A DNA stretch of 43,620 nucleotides from Acanthaster planci (lineage: Eukaryota > Echinodermata > Asteroidea > Valvatida > Acanthasteridae): the NCBI RefSeq assembly GCF_001949145.1, contig NW_019091604.1, positions 30,231 to 73,850 of the forward strand. The letters run 5' to 3'. The notes beneath the pieces were generated by a model that was given only the letters and a program-made list of their open reading frames with translations, had not been told where the DNA came from and did not search any database. The position numbers were made by a program, and so were the translations under genes. Below, piece by piece: positions 1 through 10,365 of the stretch; positions within the stretch are counted from its first letter, which is position 1, and the number at the start of each line of letters is the position of its first letter.

Positions 1-357
1 TCCCGCCACACTTCCTTTAGATTTTTTGCAATACTTAATAATCTGATTCTGATGCACAATCATAGATGATAAAAAGTGTATTTATTCCGTCGAATAATTT
101 CTGATACAAATTGATCATTTCGTCAAATTCTAAATTCCCTCGATCTTATTCACAGAGATGAATTTCGTCATCTGTGTATAACCATAAACGTTCCAAATAA
201 GTCTTATTTTAGAATGACGTGGGACAAATAATTACGATCACTTCCAATGCAAACCTATATTCAGTTTCTAGTAGATCTAATATCCAATTTGTTTTCCCGC
301 TGCCCGTTTACCGATAATCAAAACGCAATGCGGATTTTTAAACATCTTTTCACTCAT
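1..357 (-). pseudogene. Packaging ATPase (A32/FtsK-HerA type), partial and broken
   Basis: The N-terminal part of a P-loop ATPase reads leftward from an ATG at 357 and runs off the window. After about 12 residues the hydrophobic strand CVLIIGK leads into a Walker A loop (GKRAAGK). A one-base deletion in an A-run at about 306-312 breaks the frame inside that loop. In the next frame the helix continues (NWILDLLE) and a Walker B-like strand (TLFII followed by Tyr-Asp) lies near 70-90. Three further in-frame stops follow (near 229, 160 and 35). In Maverick-type viruses this enzyme pumps genomic DNA into the capsid. It sits just downstream of the capsid candidate and on the same strand. The ATPase fold is clear; the packaging role comes from context. 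Confidence 0.7.
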
Positions 358-378
358 TATATTTTAAACTCAACAAAC

Positions 379-1567
379 TTAATACACTAGACTCTTAAAA
401 TTCCCGTCTTCTACAGTCAACTGAGCGTCCATTTGAATCGATATATCTCCACAACCTCCAAGCGGCCTACCAGATCCGTGAGCCGAATTATCATCGGAGC
501 TCCTGAAATCGAGCCACAGACCGTATTGATTTTTCAAATATTCATCCATTTCAACCCCGGTTTAATTTAGATCTTTCACCACTGCTCTTGCCGACTCGGC
601 GTCCGAATCGCCGAAATATTTACTAATTTCGTTCCAATGTTGATATTCAAAACGTCCCTGCGATTAAAGTTGATTTGGCTTACCTTCGACCGTTACTACC
701 GTTTTACTAATATGTGGATTGTAAAATCGTTGAGGATTTGTAACCACTGGTTCTTTGAACAAAATCAAAGCGCCTTTTAAGCTCTTAATCGTTTGGTCGA
801 TGTTGATGTTCCAGAGTGTATCCAACTTATTTACCGCCTGCTTCTTCCACGAGTGAAATCCCGTCGAATAGGTAATAAGCGAGCCCCTTGTGCTTGCTCG
901 TCAAAGCTTGCGCCAGGTCATATTCTAAAGTCAAATCCGAAATTGCATATTCTGCGGCTGCATCTGAGGATTTAACTACTTTTTCGTGCCCGTTAAAAGT
1001 CAATTGATACGTCAAAGGCTCTTTAAAACCCGGGGGATAGAAAGGCCCGTGATCCGTTGACATCAGCGTGTCTAATGGAATCGCGTATCTGATTTTAAAA
1101 GCGTCGGCAATTCTTTATCTTTACCGTTGTTCAAAGTGGCATTGGCATCGTCTGCGCCAGGCCTCAATTTCGAGACGTTCTCTCTTTCCAAACCAAAATA
1201 AGCCATATTTTTCTTCTGCGACAGAGGCAGCCAGTAGTCTTTAAAATTGTGAAACACGTCCGTGTCTCTGTAACGGACGATTTTTATTGCCCTGCAAACT
1301 GACGTTGATTTCCGAAACCAGGTTTCGCCTGTTATACACTGCCCGGTTATCGTCTGTTGCTCCGTCAAGACCGAGTATAAAAGTCAGTTTGGCGGTACCG
1401 GGTACTATTACGTCGTCTAAAGAGGGGAATTTCACATTTAACGTGTGACCCGCAGCTATGGTGCTCGGGTTGTGGGTAATGGTTACCTCCCGTCTTTTGC
1501 CCTTGATCGCACGAGGTACTTTGAGCCTGCGACTCAGGTTTAGTTTTTTCGTGTATTGATAAGACAT
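379..1567 (-). pseudogene. Major capsid protein candidate, copy 1
   Basis: About 396 codons start at the ATG at 1567 (MSYQYTKK...) and end at TAA 379-381. The frame changes near 1280 and again near 1070, and stops lie at about 825 and below. The N-terminal third is basic (KLNLSRRLKVPRAIKGKR). Beta-rich segments follow, such as IVPGTAKLTF and LVSEINVSLQGNK, and the C-terminus is MDAQLTVEDGNFKSLVY. The length, beta-rich character and position beside a packaging ATPase fit the double jelly-roll capsid protein of Maverick-type viruses. The same protein family recurs, also broken, at 10366-10965. The capsid role is inferred; a structure prediction was not possible here. Confidence 0.6.
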
Positions 1568-1592
1568 ATTTTTAATATATACGATTTTTAAT

Positions 1593-1804
1593 TTACTGGA
1601 AAATTTTAAAGAGGAAAGAAAACGCAATAAAGGATATGCCAGCTGCAAAATTAATTTATTTGGTTTTCCAAACGTTTCACTTTGGATCTCTAAAACCATG
1701 TCGCCAACGTGATCGACATCTGCACACATGTCGCCCAGCATTTGCTCGATGTTGCTTAGGTCGGTTTGGATTTCAATTAACTTGTCTTTAATTTCGCTAT
1801 TCAT
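1593..1804 (-). pseudogene. Small coiled-coil/membrane protein, copy 1
   Basis: The gene starts at ATG 1804 with MNSEIKDKLIEIQTDLSNI, an amphipathic helix with regular Ile/Leu spacing. A hydrophobic C-terminal segment (IAFSFLFKIFQ) follows in a shifted frame and ends at TAA 1593-1595. A frameshift near 1660 makes the first frame read on into the capsid gene, so the long open frame 1241-1804 is a false fusion. The copy at 10129-10323 lacks the frameshift and shows the true layout: coiled coil, then one membrane segment, about 64 residues. The gene is divergent from the membrane-protein gene at 1829, only 24 bases away. Function unknown; a virion-associated role is plausible from its place next to the capsid gene. 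Confidence 0.55.
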
Positions 1805-1828
1805 ATTTTTAAATTATGTATTTTAAAA

Positions 1829-2086
1829 ATGGCTAGTGCTTTAATGATGTTTGGAGGAGCTATAGCAAATGCATTAGCGTTCACGGGAGCAAAACCGTGT
1901 TGATATGTTAAATTTTTTTAAACGAACGAATGCGACAAGAACTCGCGAGTCAGCAGACGTTTGTAAACGTGGAAGAAGCGTTACGAGCTTACAGCGTATC
2001 GACTGGTAAAAATATAATGCCGCGAATTTATATGGATTATATCCGGACCGGCTTTAGTCGGTTTCTTAACTTATCGATTTGCATAA
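1829..2086 (+). pseudogene. Small two-membrane-segment protein, copy 1 (internally deleted)
   Basis: The start MASALMMFGGAIANALAFTG encodes a hydrophobic N-terminal segment. About 45 codons are missing after it relative to the copy at 9682-10110. A middle part with MRQE.ASQQTFVNVEEALRAY and a hydrophobic C-terminus (ALVGFLTYRFA, stop 2084-2086) remain in shifted frames. The fuller copy shows a protein of about 140 residues with a charged helical centre between two membrane segments. It lies between the divergent coiled-coil gene and the integrase. I do not recognise a named family. Confidence 0.55.
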
Positions 2087-2098
2087 CTTTATTTTAAA

Positions 2099-2938
2099 AT
2101 GGAGCGATAATTTTCTAAGTTGTTATAGCCCGAAAGGCTACTGGCGAGAAGAAAGCGCCGTAGATCATCTACACGAAAAGACGTACCGAGACCAATGACG
2201 TTGCAATCAGAATCGGTAAAACCTAATTACGCACATCAATTAGATATTTTATACTTGCCCTGGGATCACGTTAAAAGAAAAACGTTTAAATACGCTTTGA
2301 TGATCGTAGACGTCGGTTCCCGGTATAAAGAAGCACAACCATTACCCAGTAAAATGGCTGAGCAAACGTCTGAGGCCGTGAAACAAATTTATAAAAGATC
2401 GCCCTTGACTTAGCCTAAAATTATAATGGCAGACTCGGGATCTGAATTTAAAGGCGAGTTTAAAAAGTTAATGACTAAACATGGGGTAGAAATTCAAGTG
2501 GGCGAGCCGGGCGTTCATAGGTCGCAGGGGATCGTGGAAAGGTTTAACCGTACCTTAGCCGAAAGGTTAATCGGTCATCAATACGCTCAAGAAATGTTTA
2601 ACGTGGGTGTTCGTAATGTAGAATGGGTACAGCGTTTGTCCCAGGTCGTGAAATCGTTAAACGAGGAAAAAACGCGTTCAATCGACAAAGAGCCCACCAA
2701 AGCTATCAAATTAGACCGAGTGAAACAAACACCTAGTGCACCTCCAAAAGCGAGCAAGCGAAAACTACCTCCAAGCGTGGTCGTTCGGTATTTATATTAC
2801 CCGGGTGAGCAAGAGGGTGGAATCGTCAAAAGAGCGACCGATCCGGTTTGGCCCGTAGACGTTTATCAAGTGGAGAGGCCTACCAGCCAATTTAAACGGG
2901 TAAATGGCAGGCGGTTAAAAACGCAAAAACCGAATTGA
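2099..2938 (+). pseudogene. Retrovirus-type DDE integrase of the Maverick-like element
   Basis: Two in-phase blocks, 2195-2413 and 2426-2938, are separated by a single TAG at 2411-2413 and encode an rve-type catalytic core. The likely acidic triad is Asp at 2243-2245 (in HQLD), Asp at 2432-2434 (in MADSGSEF) and Glu at 2537-2539 (in GIVERFNRTL), with 34 residues between the last two. A basic C-terminal tail follows (SKRKLPPSVVVRYLYYPGEQ and onward). Upstream, 2100-2195 holds a partial N-terminal region (CYSPKGYW) in other frames, so the N-terminal domain is shortened. The enzyme would insert the linear element into host chromosomes. The 3' end converges on and slightly overlaps the end of the polymerase gene. 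Confidence 0.9.
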
Positions 2939-5900
2939 GAGCTTTTTCTTTGTCTTTAAAATTTGAGTTGTACACCCACTCATATATGGATGAATTGCGT
3001 TGTTCTTTTGGAGCAGAGCATCTCTTCGGCCTAACAGATTGCTTAGCTCGCTCGAGGTCAGTTGCTTTAAATCCTCTAATCCTCGAATGACAATGCCGGT
3101 AAGCCAACGTGTCAACCCCGTCTGATAATATATAGCGCTTTGTGTGTAGCGGTGACAGACTCAACTTATTTTTCCACACCGTAAATAGCTGATGTTTATC
3201 TGATTTAAATAATTGCTGTTTATTGCAATGTTGCTTCCGCTGAAATAAGCAGCTTTTCTATGCCTCGTGTGATAAATGTTTTTCAGTTACTACCTTTGTC
3301 ATGCCTTTCGTCTTCTTTAAATTTTGACCGGCAGTTAAAATCGAGTACATTTTTGGGCGTATACAAACGACCTCTGAAATTGTTTGACCACCAATTCGTC
3401 TTTCATTTTACTAACGACCTTTTTATTTTTGGTGCTGTAAAGTTTATGATCCGGTGGGTCTTTTCTGAAGTCAAGTAATTTACGCTTTTTGTGTAAGTAC
3501 TTGCTTAAATTATTTGTTTGAATTTGAACTAACAGAGAATCCGTGTCCGTATAAAGTAAATTTACTTTGTCACCAAAATTTGATTTTGGTTCATTGTAAT
3601 AGAAATCGTACATTAAAGTTTTAGACAAGTCGAGCACGCTTATTCCACAGTAAATTCGCTTATTCAATTTTGTTTTAATGCGATACATTTCTACAAATGA
3701 AAGATCACACTCTTTAAATGGTGTTGTCGATTTGTAATTCGGTTCAAAGGTTAATTTCTGGTATTTTTAGTAAGTCTCTCAATAAATGCCCGTCCATACG
3801 ATATCTGACGTTTTCCATCGTTTTCCAAAAAACTGAATTATTCATTACTTTAAAAAAGTCTTTCTCAAAATCGGATTTAGCTAATTTACGTAACTTAATA
3901 TTTTATCGATATAACTTTTCATCCAAGGCTCTTGCCTAAAAGACATGACGCAGTGTACTTCTTTTAACTGCAAGCCGAGTTCTAGATACTTTTGTAAAGT
4001 TCTGTAGTGAACAACGTTTTTATTTCTAGTGTTTAGAGTCGACACGAGTTTATCTATCAAAGTAATTCGCTCGCCTTTGTCGATTAATATTTGCTGGTAG
4101 CTTGAAAACCATTCATTTGGAGTCGATATACTTTCAAGGGCGAGTGGGAAATCAATCGTGTAAGTGTTGTGGTTAGTCTTAAGTCACCCCGAGTATATAA
4201 CCTTTAGTCGCTCTAGGATACATTTTAGAGATGTACTCTGGAGTAAATTTACTCACGTCTGAAATCCAGTTAAAATCTTTAAAGGGCAAAGGCTGACTCA
4301 TGGCCCAACCGTATAAATTATTTGCGTCTAAATACATAATATTAGACTCTGGTTGATTTGGGTCGTAGTGAGGTAAACTCGGGTTATTTGCTTTTGCATA
4401 GTGCTTTTTGCATAGCGCTTTGCACCTACGTTCAAGATACCACCTCTTTTTGCCCTTTTAGAAAACAGGTGCTTATCGATTTTTGTCAGTAGTTCCAATT
4501 GTATACTGAATGCTTCAACATTGCATCGCAAGATAAGCCAGGTGACGTGTAATAGTTGGCTGGGTCAAGGTCATAATGTTGTTTACATACTTTGCGAAAG
4601 TTCTCAAATACACCGCTAGTGGTAACACGTCCGTTTCAACGTATAGATCGTGGTAGTCGCCTAAATTTTTGCAGTTAAACATGTTACACACTTTTTGTGC
4701 CCTTAGGTGTTCTTTATCAGTTACTGTAGACTGCTTCAGAGAACTATAAAAAGCGTCTACTGGTGGTAGGCTCGTCTCTTGGAACCAATCAAAGGAATCT
4801 ATGTATTCGTAAGGGTAAACTCCTTTTCCCAACAATGACTTTGTATTTTCTGGAAATCTTTCTGGAAGTAAGTTAAAATCATCGGTTGAACAAATTTTAA
4901 CCAGTCGATCTGGTGACGCAGCCATGAAATGAAAAGAGTCTAAAAACCTGAGTTGGTCATATGAAAATGAAATGTAATTCTCGGTATTTTAGCGATTAAT
5001 TTAATTTCTTTCTCGTTAAACTCGTGGGCGCCTTGCATAATCAGATGAGCGTCGTATTTCTCCAAGTTGTGTAAAATCACCGGAATGGGTGTTTGATTCG
5101 GGACGACTCTCAGCTTTGAATTACAACTGCACTGGGCCTCGATACTTACCCGTCACGTGACAGTGATCTCTAACCTTTCTTAACTTGTTGATTGGCTTTT
5201 CGCACGTCATGCATTTCAAGTCTCTATAGTTGCTTTTCTCGTTGGCTACACTAAAAGCAGCTTTCTCGTCTTTTGTCTTAGGTTCGTTTGGAATTGGACA
5301 CTGACACTGAACTTCTTTTGTCTCCCCGATAAGCTTTTCACAGATCCAACAGCGGTTACAGTTTTCCTAATTTTTTTGCAACTCGTCAGACCCATTAATC
5401 GGCTTTTTGTTTTTAAACGTTTCATTAATTTGTTCGACTTCTCTGGAAAGCGACTGCACAAATTTAATTCGATTTTGCATGCTGGTGCGTCAATTCCTTG
5501 GCAATCGTCTTGATGCCGGGCGAGTCTGTCTTTCGTTTAAAAATGTGACAGGCATTTGAAGCACCGAAATAATTTACCAGTATGTTTTGTGACAACACAC
5601 CTTAGCCTAGAAAAATGTTTGACCCAGCAATAATGGCTCTTTTCGCCTTTAGTAAAGTATTGTAAATTAATTGGCTCTTCTGCGTGCTTACTTTTGTAAA
5701 GCACGTAAGTGCCTTCTTTTCTGGTATACCCAAATACATTGATAGCCAAATTATTTTGCGATTCCATACGCAGGATTTGTGAAATTGGCGTGGGAAAGTC
5801 TACGTTTTTGAAATTTAGACCGTCTTCTTTTGTGTAAGTCGTGGTGCGATCCTCATGTATTTTATAATTTGGATTAATTTGTAACTGTCGTTTAAGATTG

Positions 5901-6758
5901 CTCGAATATAACTTTAAAGCAGATCTCAACGACCAACGAATGCATTCTTGATCTTCTTTATTTTTGACGTTAATAATTGCCGTTTTAACCGCTAGATATT
6001 ATGGCAGTGGAATATAAGTCGCGCCGACTGGATTATATTTCACCACATTAATAAAGAAAGCTGTTACTTTATCAAAGACCCAACCGGAACCACGTTGCTC
6101 GTGAGCTTCCACGTCTTCTTTATGTTGGGCTATCTGCTGATCTAACACTTCTTTAATTTGTTTTTTAGAAAATACCGTGTTATTCTAGCTGGTAAATGTG
6201 AAGACACCGGTTTAATTTCGACGCCCGGCTTTTCCATCTTAAACTGAATTTTGATGGCCGTTTGAAATTTAAACGACCCAATTTCCTTAAATTCGGCGAG
6301 TGCCTCGTCTTCGATGTACTTCCTGTAAAACTAAAAAAAAAATTAATTAAGTCGTCCTCGTAGAACTTTGGTATCAACTCCCAATTTCTATCATTGTCTC
6401 TAAAGCGCCTAATTCTTCGAATGTCCACTTCCGTAATCACCTGTGGATCAATATACGCTTCAATCGCAGTGATCAAATCCTTTCGTAATATTTTCCCTTT
6501 TGCATCCGTGGCCGTAAATTCGATGTCGTTATCTTGAGCTACTTTTAAAAGCTGACTATATGACTGGTGAGCGAGATTTTTAAATTGCCGTTGACTCTCT
6601 TGAATCGCTTTTACGTGTTCCGGCTTTATATGTCGTTTACACTTTGGCGCCGGTAACGAGATATCATATCGTTGAACAAAATCTTTCAAGAATGATTTTC
6701 TTAATTGGCTAAAACCTGATAAAACAGGTTGGCGTTTTGGTTTTGTTTCTTTATTCAT
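2915..6758 (-). pseudogene. polB: Family-B DNA polymerase, protein-primed (DNA_pol_B_2) type
   Basis: About 1,280 codons run leftward from ATG 6758 in at least eight frame segments. N-terminal region: 6180-6758, then 5537-5929. A Cys-containing segment and an RDHCHVTGKYRG-type block lie at 5110-5460. The large palm/insertion block is 4515-4925 (KGVYPYEYIDSF, GDYHDLYVETDVLPLA). Motif A, DANNLYG, is at 4308-4328. Motif B, NNSVFWKT, is at about 3818-3845, with Trp where family members have Gly. Motif C, LLYTDTDSLL, is at about 3537-3560. The end, KRYILSDGVDTLAY, lies near 3115-3145, and the tail reaches 2915. The enzyme would copy the viral genome from a protein primer. Frameshifts and stops make this copy inactive. 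Family identity is very clear. Confidence 0.94.
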
Positions 6759-6827
6759 TCCTCTTTTATATATAGGTTTTTTAATTTAATCTAATTTTTC
6801 CCCGAAGACCCAGACCAAAAGCATAAC

Positions 6828-7126
6828 AGTAGAGACCGGTACGCGATACACATGCTCTAACCTTCGAATCATCGTCCCCTTTCGTGGTAATCGAAAACTA
6901 AGCCGCGGCTAAATCTAAACGATAGATTTTATTAGAGCGGGATGATTTCACGAGTTTTCAGATTGCCAAGAGGGAACGGCTGTTTATAATTTTAAAAAGT
7001 GAGTCGCAGTAGTTTGAGTAGGGTTTAGATTTAGCCGTGGTTTAGTTTGGGTATTTTGGGGTAAACTGAGGGACGATGATTCGAAGGGCGGGGTTGGTCA
7101 AGTGCGTACCGGTCTCTACTACTACT
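6828..7126. repeat. Inverted-repeat block at the polymerase-side terminus of piece 1
   Basis: Two arms of about 95-105 bases face each other: 6828-6920 and 7022-7126. Identical cores include AGTAGAGACCGGTACGC and CCTTCGAATCATCGTCCC, plus a third match around CGGCTAAATCTAAAC. The outer right end is CTCTACTACTACT, and BEL/Pao sequence begins directly after it. The block is either the terminal inverted repeat of the virus-like element folded back on itself or a 299-bp TIR-only derivative. It contains no gene. Confidence 0.75.
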
Positions 7127-7199
7127 TCCCCTTTCAGTTTCCTTTCAATTTTGGGGGGTATTCGACTAACAGCACATGTTCATGTGTAGGACGACCGTA

Positions 7200-9110
7200 G
7201 GTTCTGCCAGTAGAAAGTGGGCGCACAGAGCTCATTCTGACACAGCCATCCTCTGCTACTGGGCAGCCTTTGTCTCGTTGGCTCAAAGGGTAAGAAGGGC
7301 CTGCCACTGACCATCTTCATTCAGCCTCCCTTCAGATTTAATCAAACTGTGTCTCTTCCCTCGAGGGACTGATTGAGTCTTCACCCAAATCGAAAAGGTC
7401 AGAAACTGTGGGCTGCCTAAGGCTACGCTCGCAGTTGTCACAGACTCAGATGGCATTTCAACATGGTTCAAAACCGGTACTCGGACGTCCAGTGTTGTGT
7501 AGAATTTCGGTGTTGTAAACTGATATATCAGCTTTCTTGTGGAGGCCATCCAAACAAATTTCGCCAGCAATGACCTATCCAAGGTTCAATCGCTGTGCAT
7601 ATGGAGCGTCATCAGGCCCGTTGATCTTATGTGCTTGTAGCACATCTTTCCCAATTAGAAAAGGAATGGGAATCGATGGATCGACTGACTCTATCTCGTT
7701 GGCAATTCTTTGGAGGTGTGGATGGTGTTGAGCGTCTTCCAGTGACGGCATTTCATCAAGCTTGTCTGGAATCATCTCACACTCTGACAATCTGACAAAG
7801 GGTAACTTGATATGTGTGGACATCTGTGGACTTGATCCAAAGCTTGGTTGTCTCTCGTCCCGTGACCTCATTTCAGCCAGCACAAATTTTCATGGTGTAT
7901 GTTACCAATGGAGAGGATATTCGAAGAAGATCAAAGAGTTGGCCCTTTTCTAGGGTCGAGTTGCTTTATTCGTCAATTAGTGCATATGTTTCAAGTGCCT
8001 GTTTTTGCCCATCTTCTCTAAACACGTCCACCTTGTGTATCTTCGCACAGGATTTTCCACTATGGAAGAAACTGCATACATCTGTGCAAGCACTGCTGAT
8101 CACAGTCGATAAGGCTGCTTCGGTTTTATCTGTGCCTTTGCTATCATTACATTTTTGGGACGACTGTGGGGTAATGCAGACTTGTAAAGCAGTGACATGT
8201 TTATCACTGCCACAGTCTTCACACTTGATTTGGTTTTTGCAATATCTGGTAACATGTTCCGTAGACATAAAGTGATTGTAATACACCCACAACTCTTTCA
8301 ACAGCCCTTTTTGCTCTACAAGGGGTTTCTTTCGGAAGAGCCAGCACTCATGCAGCGGATGCTTTGAGTTATACAGAACGCATATCTCCAAATTTGCTTC
8401 CCTAGGTTAGGTTGCATCAATGACCTCCGTCTTGAAAATGGCGACTGGCTTGGTCAACTTCACCATCTTGCTAGTGGAATTGGACTCTCATGCTGTGAAA
8501 GGTAGACCAACACAAAAACTTGGGTTGTTTCGCAGCTTTGCTTCTGTGTGGATAAAACTATGAAACACTTTAAAGGGTGAGAATAAACTTGCATTGGAAC
8601 TCTTGTATTTTGATCTATGTCTCATCCACTTATTTTGGAGCCCTGGTGGTAGCTTTTGAACTATGGGGCTAATGTCATGGGCTGAATCCAGGCTCGCTAG
8701 TCCGGAACACCACCAGACTTCTTCAGGTGCAAGACCTCGAGGAGTAAGTAGTCAAGCTGGAGAATTTTATCAGAGTCCTAGGCTGCAAGTTTCGGAAATT
8801 CCTGGAGACGTAGCAAGACATCTGATTCACTGGCCTCCGGAGAGCCGTACATTTCATCCAGCAACCCCCAGATTTGTTTCAATGCTTCTACAGGTTGTTC
8901 AATGTACACTGAGTGTAGTGGTTCCACCAATTTTCTTGAGTCATTGTCCAACCATTTCAAAACCAGACTCAGTTCCTGTGAAGGTGGTATATTCAGCTCC
9001 TTGACTGTGTTAGAAATCGATGCCTTCCAGGTTCTGCACATGGTTGTGTAATCATTGAAACTTCGAAGGCTCAAGGCCAACAACTATTTCCTGAAGATGA
9101 CATTTCCCAT
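7200..9110 (-). pseudogene. gag-pr: BEL/Pao gag, zinc knuckle and aspartic-protease region
   Basis: Reading leftward, 9083-8778 has the gag helical region (RSFNDYTTMCRTWK, LDEMYGSPEASES). 8700-8450 carries the following gag part in shifted frames (VQKLPPGLQNKWMRH). 8391-7966 has Cys/His pairs typical of BEL/Pao nucleocapsid (CKNQIKCEDCGSDKH) and then the entry to the retropepsin (ETYALIDE). 7883-7575 has the protease tail (HPHLQRIANEIES, IPFLIGKDVLQAHKINGP). 7582-7283 continues to a linker before where reverse transcriptase would start. Several frameshifts separate these blocks. The order and motifs match BEL/Pao rather than Ty3/gypsy or Copia. The pol half is absent. Confidence 0.8.
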
Positions 9111-9222
9111 CTCAGTCATGGTATTAACTGGTTGCAGCTTAAGGTTGGAAGTGATGCTGATGTGATTACTGAGTGCGGAAAGTTGTAGGTTTGAGTCAGT
9201 TGACTAAAAACAGGGAGTGGTG

Positions 9223-9535
9223 GACTGGAACTGGCTGGTCGACTGACAGCAGGCACTTGTGGACTGGAACTGGCTGGTCGACTGACAGCAGGCACTTGTG
9301 GACTGGAACTGGCTGGTCGACTGACAGCAGGCACTTGTGGACTGGCACTGGCAGGTGGACTAACCGCAGACGGTTGCAGGCTTGGATCAGCTTGCTGACT
9401 GACAGCAGGAAGTGGTGAACTGGAACTGGCTTGTTGGCCAACAGACAGTGGTAGGCTAGAATCGGCAGGTTGACTGACAGCAGGAAGATGTGGGCTGGAA
9501 TGATCTGGTTGACTGACAGCAAGCAGTTGTGGAGC
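9223..9535. repeat. 39-bp minisatellite in BEL/Pao gag
   Basis: Three near-identical 39-bp units begin at 9223, 9262 and 9301 (unit start GACTGGAACTGGCTGGTCGA), followed by progressively degenerate units to about 9535. Because 39 is a multiple of three, the minus strand encodes a 13-residue Ser/Pro/Ala repeat (SRPASSSPQVPAV) in an open frame. It lies just upstream of the conserved gag region and is probably an expandable linker. Confidence 0.9.
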
Positions 9536-9681
9536 TGGGTGAGAAATGGTCAAAGGGTTGCAGTGTATCCTAGAGAGTAAATGCCCAATTACATGTAACA
9601 GTGAGTAAATTAATTGAAGTACGCTAATGAACAAATGTTTGTATAAAGAAAAGGACAAGTGATTCAAGACCAAGGTCTATT

Positions 9682-10110
9682 TCAAACTACATACGCAAAT
9701 CGATACGCTAAGAAACCGACCAAGGCCGTCCCAGATATAATTCAAACAAACTCGCGGATCTTTTGATCTTCGGGAGGCTCGTAAAAATCGGACAATTTAG
9801 GCTCTGGCGGTAACGGCGTAATATTCTTAACGGTCAATTCTGAGTAAGCTCGTAAGGCTTCGTCTACGTTTACAAATGTTTGTTGACTCACGCGTTCTTG
9901 TCGCATTCGTTCGTTTAAAAAGTCTAGCATGTGTACGCGGTTTTGTTCCCAGGATTCCTCCGCTTGCGCCAATTGCTCCAACGCAAAGTCTTGTCGCTTT
10001 TGTTCTCCGTCGACTTTACTTTTTGATAAACTGCTAAATAAAAAAATTGAGCCTGTGAATGCCAAGGCGTTTACTATTGCTCCTCCTGCCATCATCAAAG
10101 CACTAGCCAT
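9682..10110 (-). pseudogene. Small two-membrane-segment protein, copy 2
   Basis: From ATG 10110, the N-terminus MASALMMAGGAIVNALAFTG continues as a hydrophobic segment. A charged helical region rich in Glu/Gln (about residues 30-100) follows, then a Pro-rich stretch (PLPPEPKL) and the C-terminal hydrophobic segment (ALVGFLAYRFAYVV), ending at TGA 9682-9684. One in-frame TGA at 9742-9744 falls where the copy at 1829-2086 has Trp, so this is a point mutation rather than the native end. It is divergent from the coiled-coil gene at 10129. No named family recognised; its topology suggests a membrane or virion-anchored protein. Confidence 0.6.
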
Positions 10111-10128
10111 AAGGTTAAATTAAATTAA

Positions 10129-10323
10129 ATAAATAGCGGCAATAAAGATCAATTGTCAGAGATTCAAGCAGACCTAAGTAATATCGAGCAGATGCTGGGT
10201 GAAATTCTCGATCACATCGGTGATATGGTTTTAGAGACCCAAAGTGAAAAACACGAAGACCTGCTTTTTGCAACGGATTTAACGTTAATTGCGTTTTCTT
10301 TTCTTTTTACAATATTTCAATAA
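10129..10323 (+). pseudogene. Small coiled-coil/membrane protein, copy 2 (start codon lost)
   Basis: There are 64 codons ending at TAA 10321-10323. The first codon, aligned to the ATG of the copy at 1804, is ATA at 10129-10131. The rest is open: coiled coil (LSEIQADLSNIEQMLGEI) and a C-terminal membrane segment (LIAFSFLFTIFQ). This intact arrangement shows that the longer fusion in copy 1 is an artefact of a frameshift. It lies 42 bases before the capsid remnant at 10366. Confidence 0.55.
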
Positions 10324-10365
10324 AATAAGAATAGTATAATAAAACTACTATATATTAAAAGTAAT

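Larger units (their letters stand above)
1..7126. mobile_element. Maverick/Polinton-like endogenous DNA virus, piece 1 (polymerase half)
   Basis: This stretch joins a retrovirus-type DDE integrase, a protein-primed-type family-B polymerase, a packaging-type ATPase and a capsid candidate. That combination defines Maverick/Polinton elements and adintoviruses. Gene order in + coordinates is ATPase (-), capsid (-), coiled-coil (-), membrane protein (+), integrase (+), polymerase (-). The right end is the TACTACTACT terminus at 7117-7126, where sequence changes abruptly to BEL/Pao. The left end lies outside the window. Every large gene is disrupted, so this is a relic. The family assignment is by motif and remembered family features, not by search. 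Confidence 0.85.
7127..9676 (-). mobile_element. BEL/Pao LTR retrotransposon fragment (gag to protease only)
   Basis: This is a minus-strand fragment whose right side (gag start) abuts piece 2 of the virus-like element and whose left side (after the protease) abuts the ACTACTACT terminus of piece 1. No LTR, reverse transcriptase, RNase H or integrase was seen. The abrupt edge at 7126/7127 suggests that piece 1 inserted into a BEL/Pao element. Confidence 0.75.

Noticed and set aside
1241-1804. 187-aa open frame as a single protein
   Set aside because: A frameshift joins the coiled-coil gene to the capsid start. The copy at 10129-10323 has a stop between them.
2411-2413. Stop codons at tryptophan positions (2411, 9742) as possible readthrough or code change
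   Set aside because: The same genes also carry frameshifts and deletions, and TGG to TAG/TGA are ordinary G-to-A changes. Decay explains them.
7814-9004. Plus-strand frames opposite the BEL/Pao region
   Set aside because: They are antisense to recognisable gag and protease segments and show no domain.
9116-9673. 185-aa Ser/Pro-rich frame as a mucin-like gene
   Set aside because: Much of it is the 39-bp minisatellite; it lies upstream of BEL/Pao gag and has no independent gene signal.
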